The notes below the pieces were generated by a model, which worked only from the letters and a program-made list of their open reading frames with translations, did no database searches and was not told the origin of the DNA. Shown piece after piece: positions 42,939 to 51,600 of a stretch of DNA of 64,000 bases (positions are counted from its first letter, which is position 1; each line of letters starts with the position of its first letter). The stretch comes from an uncultured Clostridia bacterium (GTDB lineage: Bacteria > Bacillota > Clostridia > Oscillospirales > Acutalibacteraceae). The stretch spans positions 1-64,000 of the forward strand of contig CALGRR010000004.1 in NCBI GenBank assembly GCA_937880805.1, in the 5' to 3' direction. The translations under genes were made by a program, and so were the position numbers.

Positions 42939-43820
42939 ATGAAAAAATTTATTTGTATTCTCACAGCACTCTCAATCCTTGTATGCTTCGGTGCAGTAAC
43001 CGCCTATGCCGCAGAAACAACTGAAACTCCTGCAACCGACAGCACGGACACAACACTTCCCGAAAGCACAACCACAGACAATGCAGACGGCGAAGATACA
43101 ACCGATGTCAGCAACCCCTCAACAGAAGATACCACAACCGACAGTTCTGACGATGAAACAACTGACGGCTCTGACGATACAACAAACGAGGATAACTCTG
43201 ACACAACAGAAACTCCCGAAAACGGTGATACAACCGATACACCCGCCGACGGTGATGAAACAACAGACAACATCGAAGCACCCGATGACAGTACAACAGA
43301 TGACGGTAACACCGATGAGGAAGCAACTCCCGGTGATGCAACAACCGATGACGGTGCAAACGGCGAAGGTACTACAGATGAAAACACCGAAAACAATGAC
43401 AATCCCGATGAAGATAATACCGATAACAATGAAACACCTACTGATACTCCCGATGAAGATACCACAGACGGTGACGGCGTCGGCGATGCAGGTACAATCA
43501 TTGAAGGTGATGACACTGATAACGATAACAGCAATAACGGAACACCTAACCCCGGTGATGAGGTAATCACAATTCCCGATGACCTTAATAACCTTATCGG
43601 CGGTATTCTCGGCGGTCTTGTAAACGGTGAACTTGATGGCGATAACAACGGAAACAACAATACTGCTCCTGACGGCTACAACAACCCTGACATTCCCGAC
43701 ACAGGTGCCGAGTCAGCAGTTCCCGCTATCGCTACACTTATCACATCTGCTGCAACCGCAGTAGGCAGTATTCTTTTCAAGAAAAAGAAAGACGGCACAC
43801 TTTTTTCAAAGGGAGAATAA
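42939..43820 (+). CDS. Sortase-anchored Thr/Asp/Glu-rich surface protein
   Basis: 293 residues, AAAGAAAGGA upstream. Signal peptide 1-24 (MKKFICILTALSILVCFG ... AYAAET). Residues ~25-200 are low complexity (T, D, E, N, S, P, G), an unfolded wall-spanning stalk. The C-terminus is a sorting signal: IPDTG at 252-256, a ~20-residue hydrophobic stretch and KKKK. It lies inside the Tad operon between the TadZ-like and TadA genes, so it may be a pilus base or tip spacer fixed to the wall. No sortase gene is in the element part seen. Confidence 0.85.
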   Translation: MKKFICILTALSILVCFGAVTAYAAETTETPATDSTDTTLPESTTTDNADGEDTTDVSNPSTEDTTTDSSDDETTDGSDDTTNEDNSDTTETPENGDTTDTPADGDETTDNIEAPDDSTTDDGNTDEEATPGDATTDDGANGEGTTDENTENNDNPDEDNTDNNETPTDTPDEDTTDGDGVGDAGTIIEGDDTDNDNSNNGTPNPGDEVITIPDDLNNLIGGILGGLVNGELDGDNNGNNNTAPDGYNNPDIPDTGAESAVPAIATLITSAATAVGSILFKKKKDGTLFSKGE

Positions 43821-43823
43821 GAG

Positions 43824-45140
43824 ATGATACAGCAAAACATTGATTTTGTGCCGCTGCTGTCAATGACGCAGGAACACATCTCCTCCCGATATGCAGCGGC
43901 TTTGACCGACACAAACAAGCTCTCACAGTTAAGGTCATATATCGAAAAGTTTGTCCGTGATTCCAATTATACTGTTGAAGGACTTACCTTTTCAGAACTT
44001 TGCGACAAATTGTATTCCGAAATGGCGGAATACTCAATCCTCACAAAGTATCTCGGCAAGGACAGAATTGAAGAAATCAACATAAATGCTTGGAACGATA
44101 TTGCGATTACCTACACAAACGGTAAAACAGAAAAGGCAAAGGAACATTTCTATTCACCGAGCCACGCAGTAGATATTGTAAAGCGTTTGCTTCACCACTC
44201 GGGAATGATTATCGACAATTCCACACCTATGTCACAGGGACACTTACCCAACAATACCCGAATTACTGCTCTCAAAGAGCCTATTGTTGATGATGAAATC
44301 GGCGTAAGCGTTTCAATCAGACTTTTGCATCCTTCAAGAGTCAACAAGAAAGAGATTATCAAATCGGGCAATGCCACCGAGAAGATGATGGACTTCCTTT
44401 GTATGTGTTTAAGATACGGTGTATCCACCGTTGTTGCGGGTGCAACAAGTTCGGGTAAAACAACACTTCTTAATGCTCTTTTATCTACTATCCCCAACGG
44501 TAAACGTGTGTTTACCATTGAAAGCGGTTCAAGAGAATTAAGTCTTGTAAAAACAAGGGGCGGAAAGGTAGTGAACAATGTTGTTCACACCTTGTCCCGT
44601 CCTTCCGAAAATGAAACTTATGACATAACACAGGAAGACCTTGTTGTAGCTTCACTTCGTTTCAATCCCGATATAGTATGTGTCGGCGAAATGCGAGATG
44701 TTGAATGTTATTCAGCAGTTGAAGCAAGTCTTACGGGACACACGGTTGTATCAACAGTTCACGCATTTGCGGCAGATTCCGCACATATGAGAATTGCCCT
44801 GCTTTGTCAGAAGCGTTTTCCCATTGATTTCAAGACCTCACTTATGCAGGCAGGACAGGCATTCCCCATTGTCGTATATACCCACAAACTTGAAAACAAC
44901 CAAAGAAAGATAATGGATATTTCCGAATGTGAGATACTTCCCAACGGTGAAAGGCTCTATCACACCTTGTTCAGATTTAACATCACCAAGAACGAGATAG
45001 TGAACGGCAGATATGTAACCGAGGGATATTTTGAACAGCCGGAAATAATGTCAGACAACCTCAAAAGGAAACTTCTTCAGTTTGGCGTTCCGCAGGAGGA
45101 ACTCAACAAATTCTTGAAGAAAGGGGCTGAATATGAATGA
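43824..45140 (+). CDS. tadA: Tad pilus assembly ATPase TadA/CpaF
   Basis: 438 residues. Walker A GATSSGKT at 206-213, Asp box/Walker B region VCVGEMRDVECYSAVEA and His box TGHTVVSTVHAFA place it in the type II/IV secretion ATPase family, CpaF branch. It powers pilin extraction and polymerisation at the inner face of the membrane. Four bases separate it from the sortase substrate gene; it overlaps tadB by 4 bases. Confidence 0.93.
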   Translation: MIQQNIDFVPLLSMTQEHISSRYAAALTDTNKLSQLRSYIEKFVRDSNYTVEGLTFSELCDKLYSEMAEYSILTKYLGKDRIEEININAWNDIAITYTNGKTEKAKEHFYSPSHAVDIVKRLLHHSGMIIDNSTPMSQGHLPNNTRITALKEPIVDDEIGVSVSIRLLHPSRVNKKEIIKSGNATEKMMDFLCMCLRYGVSTVVAGATSSGKTTLLNALLSTIPNGKRVFTIESGSRELSLVKTRGGKVVNNVVHTLSRPSENETYDITQEDLVVASLRFNPDIVCVGEMRDVECYSAVEASLTGHTVVSTVHAFAADSAHMRIALLCQKRFPIDFKTSLMQAGQAFPIVVYTHKLENNQRKIMDISECEILPNGERLYHTLFRFNITKNEIVNGRYVTEGYFEQPEIMSDNLKRKLLQFGVPQEELNKFLKKGAEYE

Positions 45141-46060
45141 TTTTTCCTATGATAGCCTCTGTTTTTCTCATTATTGCTATTGTCTGTTTTCTCGGCTTAA
45201 CGCCTACACAGATTTCAGATGACTTAATGAAGATAACAACCCCAAAGAGTTCTCTGCGAGAAAAAGCGAGAGCTTTGAGGGCGGGCAAAAAGAAAAAGAG
45301 CCTGGGCAGCAGGCTCATTTATGTTCAGTCAGCACTTGAAGCAACGGGCAAATCGGGTAAGTTTGCCCTTGTCTGTTCTGCCTCACTTGTCCTTTTAGCG
45401 GCAGGTGCGGTTGTTGCTATCCTTATTGATAACGTATTCCTTGTTCCCGTGTTAGCTGTTGCGTTTGCGATGATACCTTTTATATATGTAAGAAACACTC
45501 TTTCATATTACAACAAACATATACAGGATGAGTTGGAAACAACTCTTTCAATCATCACAACCTCATACAACAGAAACTCGGATATTGTTTCGGCGGTAAA
45601 TGAAAATCTTGCATATATCAGACCTCCGCTGAAAGAATGCTTCACCGCATTTGTGGGTGACGCTATGGCTGTTTCATCGAACACAAAACAGGCATTGAGA
45701 AACCTTAAATCAAAGGTTGATAATGAGATATTCCACGAATGGTGCGATACTCTCATTCAGTGCCAAGATGACAGAGCTCTCAAAGATACTCTGTTGCCCA
45801 TAGTCACAAAACTCACCGATGTCAGAATAGTAAACAGCGAACTTAACACAATGATGTCAGCGGTAAGAACGGAATACTACACAATGGTAGGTCTTGTTGT
45901 GGGTAACATACCCCTGCTTTATGTTCTCAACAAGGATTGGTTTCACACTCTTATGTACGAAACTGCGGGTAAAGTTGTACTCAGCGTATGCGGTGCGGTT
46001 ATTCTCATAACCTATATCTTTATGCTCAAATACACAAAACCCGTAGAGTACAAACGGTAA
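45137..46060 (+). CDS. tadB: Tad pilus platform protein TadB
   Basis: 307 residues. N-terminal membrane segment, two more in the middle (~75-115) and one to two at the C-terminus, around a T2SSF cytoplasmic helical domain (DELETTLSIITTSYNRNSDI to QDDRALKDTL). TadB and TadC form the membrane platform under the TadA ATPase. Start by ATGA overlap with tadA. Confidence 0.85.
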   Translation: MIFPMIASVFLIIAIVCFLGLTPTQISDDLMKITTPKSSLREKARALRAGKKKKSLGSRLIYVQSALEATGKSGKFALVCSASLVLLAAGAVVAILIDNVFLVPVLAVAFAMIPFIYVRNTLSYYNKHIQDELETTLSIITTSYNRNSDIVSAVNENLAYIRPPLKECFTAFVGDAMAVSSNTKQALRNLKSKVDNEIFHEWCDTLIQCQDDRALKDTLLPIVTKLTDVRIVNSELNTMMSAVRTEYYTMVGLVVGNIPLLYVLNKDWFHTLMYETAGKVVLSVCGAVILITYIFMLKYTKPVEYKR

Positions 46061-46073
46061 AGGAGGCGGTTAA

Positions 46074-46943
46074 ATGGTTGGAGTTATAACAGGAGTGTTC
46101 TGCGGTATTGCCGCTTATTTCATCTTGGCAGACATTTACCGCATTCCGTATATGCGAACTTCAAAGGCTGTCAACAACCTTGCAAAACAGCAGAAGGAAA
46201 AGACAAGCAGCCTTGATGTATGGCTTTCAAACATAGCCTCATTTATCGCAAAGAAAATACACCTTAACGAGTTCAAGCGTATGCAGCTTGAATCGGATTT
46301 GAGAACGGCACAGATGAACATTTCACCCGAAATGTTTATGGCTAATGCTATTGTTAAATCCCTTATTGTCGGTATTTTCGCAATACCGATGCTTTTCATA
46401 TTCCCCATTCTCTCTCCCGTAATTCTTTTTCTTGCGTTCATTCTTTACCGAATGAATATGAAAGGAATTGCAAACCGAATTAAAGCAAAAAGAGCAAAAA
46501 TCGAGTATGAGCTTCCCCGCCTTGTATTCAAGATTGAAAAGAGTATATCTCACAACAAGGATGTACTTGGTATGCTTAAATCATTTGCACCTCACGCTTG
46601 TCCCGAACTCAAACACGAGCTTGACATTACAGTAGCGGATATGCGTTCCGGTAATCTTGAAGTTGCCATAACAAGACTTGAATCAAGAGTAGGCTCACCG
46701 CTTATGAGTGATGTATGCAGAGGACTTATTGCTCTTGTCAGAGGTGATGATAACACGGTTTATTGGTCATCTCTCTCAATGAAGTTTGCGGATATTCAAA
46801 GACAGCAGTTAAGGCTTGAAGCACAGAAGATACCCAAAAAGACAAAGAAACTCTCAATGAGTTTGCTTGTCTGCTTTATGCTTATGTATGTTGTTGTCAT
46901 CATCTCACAGATTATCAGTTCTGTCGGCGTTCTTTTCGGATAA
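46074..46943 (+). CDS. tadC: Tad pilus platform protein TadC
   Basis: 289 residues, AAAGGAGGCGG upstream. Membrane segments at the N-terminus, ~95-125 and the C-terminus (LSMSLLVCFMLMYVVVIISQ), with a T2SSF domain between (YELPRLVFKIEKSISHNKDV; GSPLMSDVCRGLIALVRG). Partner of TadB. Confidence 0.85.
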   Translation: MVGVITGVFCGIAAYFILADIYRIPYMRTSKAVNNLAKQQKEKTSSLDVWLSNIASFIAKKIHLNEFKRMQLESDLRTAQMNISPEMFMANAIVKSLIVGIFAIPMLFIFPILSPVILFLAFILYRMNMKGIANRIKAKRAKIEYELPRLVFKIEKSISHNKDVLGMLKSFAPHACPELKHELDITVADMRSGNLEVAITRLESRVGSPLMSDVCRGLIALVRGDDNTVYWSSLSMKFADIQRQQLRLEAQKIPKKTKKLSMSLLVCFMLMYVVVIISQIISSVGVLFG

Positions 46944-46958
46944 CGGAGGTGAAAGGAT

Positions 46959-47369
46959 ATGAAGAAACTTATTACTTCCCGAAAGGGCGAAGGCTATATT
47001 GATGTAGCTATCGGCTTAATTGCACTTATGATGGTGCTTGTAGTAACCCTTAACATCTATTCCTTTTTAACACTCAAGCAGGATATGGACGAGATCTGCG
47101 GACAGCTTATTGAAACTGCCGCATTTACAGGCTCGTTCGGCGATGAGTTTGAGGAACGGTGTGAGGAACTCAAAGGCACTTTCTTTGATTTTGATGTAAC
47201 CACTTCTGCAACAGAATACTATAACGAAACATACCAGCGTGTGCAGCTTGGAGATACAATGACTCTGACAATCTCTGTTCATACCTATGTGCAAGGTGTC
47301 GGAGCTTTTAAAATACCCATTACAGTACAAAGTACAAGGTCGGGTATTTCGGAAAAGTATTGGAAGTAG
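46959..47369 (+). CDS. TadE-like minor pseudopilin 1
   Basis: 136 residues, CGGAGGTGA upstream. Short basic leader ending in RKGEG, then YIDVAIGLIALMMVLVVTLN, a single N-terminal hydrophobic helix, and a polar C-terminal domain with paired cysteines. Cleavage after the first Gly would leave an acidic Asp at +5, as in class III/TadE prepilins. Same KGEGY start as the next gene. Resembles DUF4320-type proteins of ICEs. Confidence 0.75.
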   Translation: MKKLITSRKGEGYIDVAIGLIALMMVLVVTLNIYSFLTLKQDMDEICGQLIETAAFTGSFGDEFEERCEELKGTFFDFDVTTSATEYYNETYQRVQLGDTMTLTISVHTYVQGVGAFKIPITVQSTRSGISEKYWK

Positions 47370-47379
47370 GTGACGGAAA

Positions 47380-47859
47380 ATGAAGATATTGAAAGACACC
47401 AAGGGCGAAGGCTATGTATCAATATGTGTACTAATCATCGTAATTGTCGCTATCTTCTCGAGCATTTTCACTTATGCATCCGCAATCTCGGTTATCAATG
47501 TCACACGGGAAAACAGCAAGGTTGTTTTGGATAATTTCGTCACCACAAATTCCACTCTCATATTCAACAGCATAAAGCAAGGTAACGACTACACCGAAAC
47601 ACTTGATTTTCCCGAATACACAGAAAAGCTCTGTGAATTTTGCACATTGGATTTATCTGCCGATACGCTGTATAGTTATGACACAGACGGCAATCTGCAA
47701 TATTCAATGACACTTCCTCAAATGAGTTTTCAAAAGGATAATCAGCTTGAAATATGTGTCAGATATACCGTTTCTGTGCCGATACAGTTTGCAGGGAAAA
47801 CGGTTACGACTGCAAATGTACCGATAGAAATTGTATCAATATTAACCGAAAAATTTTAA
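47380..47859 (+). CDS. TadE/F-like minor pseudopilin 2
   Basis: 159 residues. Leader MKILKDTKGEG, then a hydrophobic helix (YVSICVLIIVIVAIFSSIF) and a ~125-residue extracytoplasmic domain with the pair C-x-x-C (EFCTLDL region, two cysteines) and beta strands. Placed directly after the first pseudopilin, as TadE/TadF/TadG are in full Tad loci. Confidence 0.72.
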   Translation: MKILKDTKGEGYVSICVLIIVIVAIFSSIFTYASAISVINVTRENSKVVLDNFVTTNSTLIFNSIKQGNDYTETLDFPEYTEKLCEFCTLDLSADTLYSYDTDGNLQYSMTLPQMSFQKDNQLEICVRYTVSVPIQFAGKTVTTANVPIEIVSILTEKF

Positions 47860-47880
47860 TTGTTTAGGAGGCAAAAGAAA

Positions 47881-48585
47881 ATGAAAGACAATTCAAACTC
47901 AAAGCATAGCAACAAAACCATCTTTATCCTTGTGGCGGTACTGCTGATAATTCTTGCACTTATATTTGCACTTTTCGGCAAGTCCTGCGGTAAGGATACA
48001 GACACAGAAACGACTACCTCAACCACACAGCACGTCACCGATAACGATAATCTCAACCTTGAGGACATCACCATCGGAACAAATCTGTATGTTGAGGAAT
48101 CGAAGAAGGTTGACGAGAATATGATAACTCTCGCTGCACCCGAAAAAATGACAAAGCCTGATAATCACGGCTCAGTCGAAAAAACAACGAATAAGCAGGC
48201 GGAAGCAGTAAAACCGAATGACGGTCCCGGTATTGTAATCATCGGCGATGACGATGCAAATGCCTATAACTGCGGTGTCAAGAAACATAACTGTGACAGC
48301 AAGGAAACTCACGATTTCATCGTAAGCCTTGAAAAGAAAGGCTGCTCAATCTGCGGCTCTCACACCTGCAAGAGCTTCTATGCGGTTGATGAATGGGGTA
48401 ACTCCTGCTACGATATTACCAAGTGTCCCAAATACACAATAAAGAATGACCCCACCGTTTATTGCAGTACCTGCGGTAAGAAAATCGGTGACGGCTCAAA
48501 CGGAACTTGCGTAAGATATGTTGAAGATACTGTTTGCGAGATTTGTCACGGTGCGGTTAAGGGTAAAACCTGCCACTCGCACTAA
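47881..48585 (+). CDS. Single-pass membrane protein with cysteine-rich ectodomain
   Basis: 234 residues from ATG 47881 (TTTAGGAGGC upstream; in-frame TTG 47860 precedes the RBS). Membrane segment ~13-33, acidic-polar stalk to ~120, then a domain with many cysteines in CxxC pairs (CSICGSHTC, YCSTCGKK, VCEICHG) and histidines, ending CHSH. This suggests a metal-binding or disulfide-stabilised outer domain. Last gene of the Tad operon before a terminator; could be a tip or base component. Family not recognised. Confidence 0.8.
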   Translation: MKDNSNSKHSNKTIFILVAVLLIILALIFALFGKSCGKDTDTETTTSTTQHVTDNDNLNLEDITIGTNLYVEESKKVDENMITLAAPEKMTKPDNHGSVEKTTNKQAEAVKPNDGPGIVIIGDDDANAYNCGVKKHNCDSKETHDFIVSLEKKGCSICGSHTCKSFYAVDEWGNSCYDITKCPKYTIKNDPTVYCSTCGKKIGDGSNGTCVRYVEDTVCEICHGAVKGKTCHSH

Positions 48586-48598
48586 CCCAAAAGAGATG

Positions 48599-48630
48599 AT
48601 GACCTGATGTAATGTCAGGTCATTTTTTTG
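48599..48630 (+). terminator. Terminator of the Tad operon
   Basis: Perfect 9-bp stem ATGACCTGA / TCAGGTCAT with a 7-base loop and TTTTTTTGTTTTTT. It ends only 16 bp before the next start codon, so the adhesin gene would depend on read-through or on a promoter inside the operon end. Confidence 0.85.
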
Positions 48631-48645
48631 TTTTTTAAGAAGGAG

Positions 48646-51600
48646 ATGATTAGTATTAAACGAGTAATATCTATTATCTTGGTTGTGTGTTCTCTACTCT
48701 GCATGATACCCACAAATGCCTTTGCTTTGTCTTGGGACGGCAGTTCTGCAGGCGGCACGGGCGGTACTTCATCAGCATCACCTAACGGATACGCAATCAG
48801 AACAACAAGCGATAACTGTATAGGTTATCGTTTCAGCGCTGTAACCTCATCGGGTTCGATGAAGGTCAGCAAGGTTATTGACGTGTTCCGAAACACAAGT
48901 TACGGTAATCTCGGATACACGGACGGATATAAGTTCAGCACAAAGAATAATAAAAAGCAGCTTATATCCAAACAGAACAACGGCTTTACAACAGCAAGAA
49001 GCACCACGAATTGCTACAAAGAAAGCTCACAAGGCTTTTCAACAACCCTGCCCGCACCTTCGGGAATGGAAACTTGGCAGAACAATGAAAACAACATCAA
49101 TAAAGTTCTTTCCCTTCTCGGTGTCGGCAGTGTAGCAAATATGTCAAAGGGCGATAAAGTTATTGTTGAGCCGATTTACGATATAAGGCTGGAGAGTGTT
49201 TATCACTCCATCACCGTAACTGAAACAGCTTTATACGGCAAATATATCCTCGGTGCATCAAGTAACGGTGGTACAAGTAACACCTCTGCTACTTGGGGAT
49301 TTATCGCTTCATACACAAACAGAGTTTATCCCAATGCACTTTATACACCTGACGGACAAGGTCTTTGGACTTCCGCTTCTTCAATCGGAAGCAGCAGTAA
49401 AGAAACATTCTATAATATCATTAACAAAGGTTATGGTGTCGGTATCGCATATCAAGAAACAAGCGGTAGTTCTTCATCCACAGGCTCATCAAGCTCAACA
49501 AGTTCGACCTATACCATTAAATATAATGGTAACGGTAACACAAGCGGCTCTATGTCAAATCAGACTGTTACTGTCGGCAGTTCGACCAGATTAAATTCAA
49601 ACAACTTTAAAAAGACGGGTTATGAGTTTGTCGGATGGAACACAAAGTCCGGCGGTACGGGAACGAGCTATGATAACCGTGAGTATGTAAAGAATCTGAC
49701 TTCGGCGGGAGGTACAATAACGCTTTATGCACAATGGCGTCCTGCCGTACTTGAAGTTCATTACGATGCTAATGACGGCTCTTTGAGTAACTCAAGCTAC
49801 AGGTTGCTTTTGGATACGATTTACACCGCTTCTCCTTATTCAAAGTTCACAGATAAATGGACTTATAATAACACCAAGTCGGGCGGTCTTTGTAATGCTT
49901 CAACCTTCGGTCTTTATCGCACAGGATATACCTTTACCAAATGGGGTAAATATTCTTGGGGCGGAACTCTGTTCGACCAAGACGATTCCTCACTTAAACC
50001 TACGGATTTGAAATCAGGTATCACAAGCGGTGACACATCGCTCACCCTCTATGCACAGTGGGAGCCTAATACCTATACTATCAGATTCAACGGTAACGGA
50101 AGTACAAGCGGCTCAACCGCTTCAATGAGTATGACATACGATGTTTCCAAAAACCTCACAGCCAACGGATTTACAAAATCCGGTTATGCCTTTGCAGGTT
50201 GGAATACGAAAGCCAACGGCACGGGAACAAGTTATGTCAACAGAGAATCGGTTAAAAATCTTACTTCAACCAACGGCGGAACTGTTACACTCTATGCACA
50301 ATGGACTGTCAGCACCTATTCCATTGCATTTAACGGTAACGGACACACAAGCGGCTCTACTGCTTCTATGTCTGTAAAGTTTGACACTCCCGTAACACTT
50401 CGTGCCAACGGATTTGTAAAGACCGGACACACATTTAAGAATTGGAACACAAAATCCAACGGTAGCGGAACAACCTACTCGGATAAACAGACGGTAACAA
50501 ATCTTTCCTCTACCGCAGGCGGTACGATTTATCTGTATGCACAGTGGAATCCGAACTCATATACCATTCAGTTTAACGGTAACGGAAACACGGGCGGCTC
50601 TACCGCTTCAATGTCTATGAGATACGGAACACCGAAAAACCTCACTGCAAACGGCTTTACAAAAACGGGATATGTGTTCAACGGTTGGAGTACCAAAGCT
50701 GACGGCACGGGGACAGGCTATTCCGACAAACAGCAGGTAAACAATCTGACCTCTACCAACGGCGGAACTGTAACCCTTTATGCAAAGTGGAAACCTGCAA
50801 CATACACAATTCAGTTCAACGGTAACGGTAACACAGGCGGCTCTACCGATTCTATGACTATGACATATAATGTTGAAAAAGCACTTACCGCAAACGGATT
50901 TACCAAGAGCGAATACAAGTTTACGGGTTGGAACACAAAGGCAAACGGTACAGGAACGTCATATACCGACAAACAGAAGGTTAAAAATCTTTCATCCGTC
51001 AACGGCTCAACCGTTACTCTTTATGCACAGTGGATTTATGACCCTGTTCTTGATGTAAAGGAATGTGATGCTTACAGCGGAGCAAAGAATAATAAAACAA
51101 AGCTGTTCGGCATAAGCACGGGTGCAACCTTTGATGAATATCAATACAAAAACGGTTATGCCACCATCGGTGATACAGTATGGTTTAATGTGTATTTCCC
51201 CTATGAAACACAGAACATAAGGGTAAGGCAGTATGTCAAGAACGGCGGAGATTGGATTACAAGAGAAGTAAACCTCAATCCCGATTATCCCGAAACACTT
51301 TGGTTCCCAGTTCAGTTCACGGATAAATACAAAACCGTAACCGCAGATATTGAGGCTTACGAAGTACAAGCCAAAATGGATTGGGTTGATGCTGAAGGCA
51401 ATGTTCTCAAAAGCGGTACTGTTGAAACCTTCTATATCCCCATAAAACCTGTTCTTCACAGAAACGAGGTTAAGATCCGAGGATATGAGGGCGGATATGT
51501 TGCGTATAACGGCAAGAACGGTCTTTACGGCAAGGTATATCACGGTCAGCACGCTCGCATTGAATACTACTACGGAACAGACAGCACTTGGAGTCCCCGT

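Noticed and set aside
43004..43660. 218-codon Ser/Val/Pro-rich minus-strand frame, and a Thr/Gln/Met-rich plus-strand frame at 43006
   Set aside because: Both are other-frame readings of the low-complexity ACA/GAT codons of the sortase substrate.
49510..51035. Possible CRISPR or non-coding tandem repeat
   Set aside because: The ~240-bp period equals a protein repeat and the frame is open throughout.
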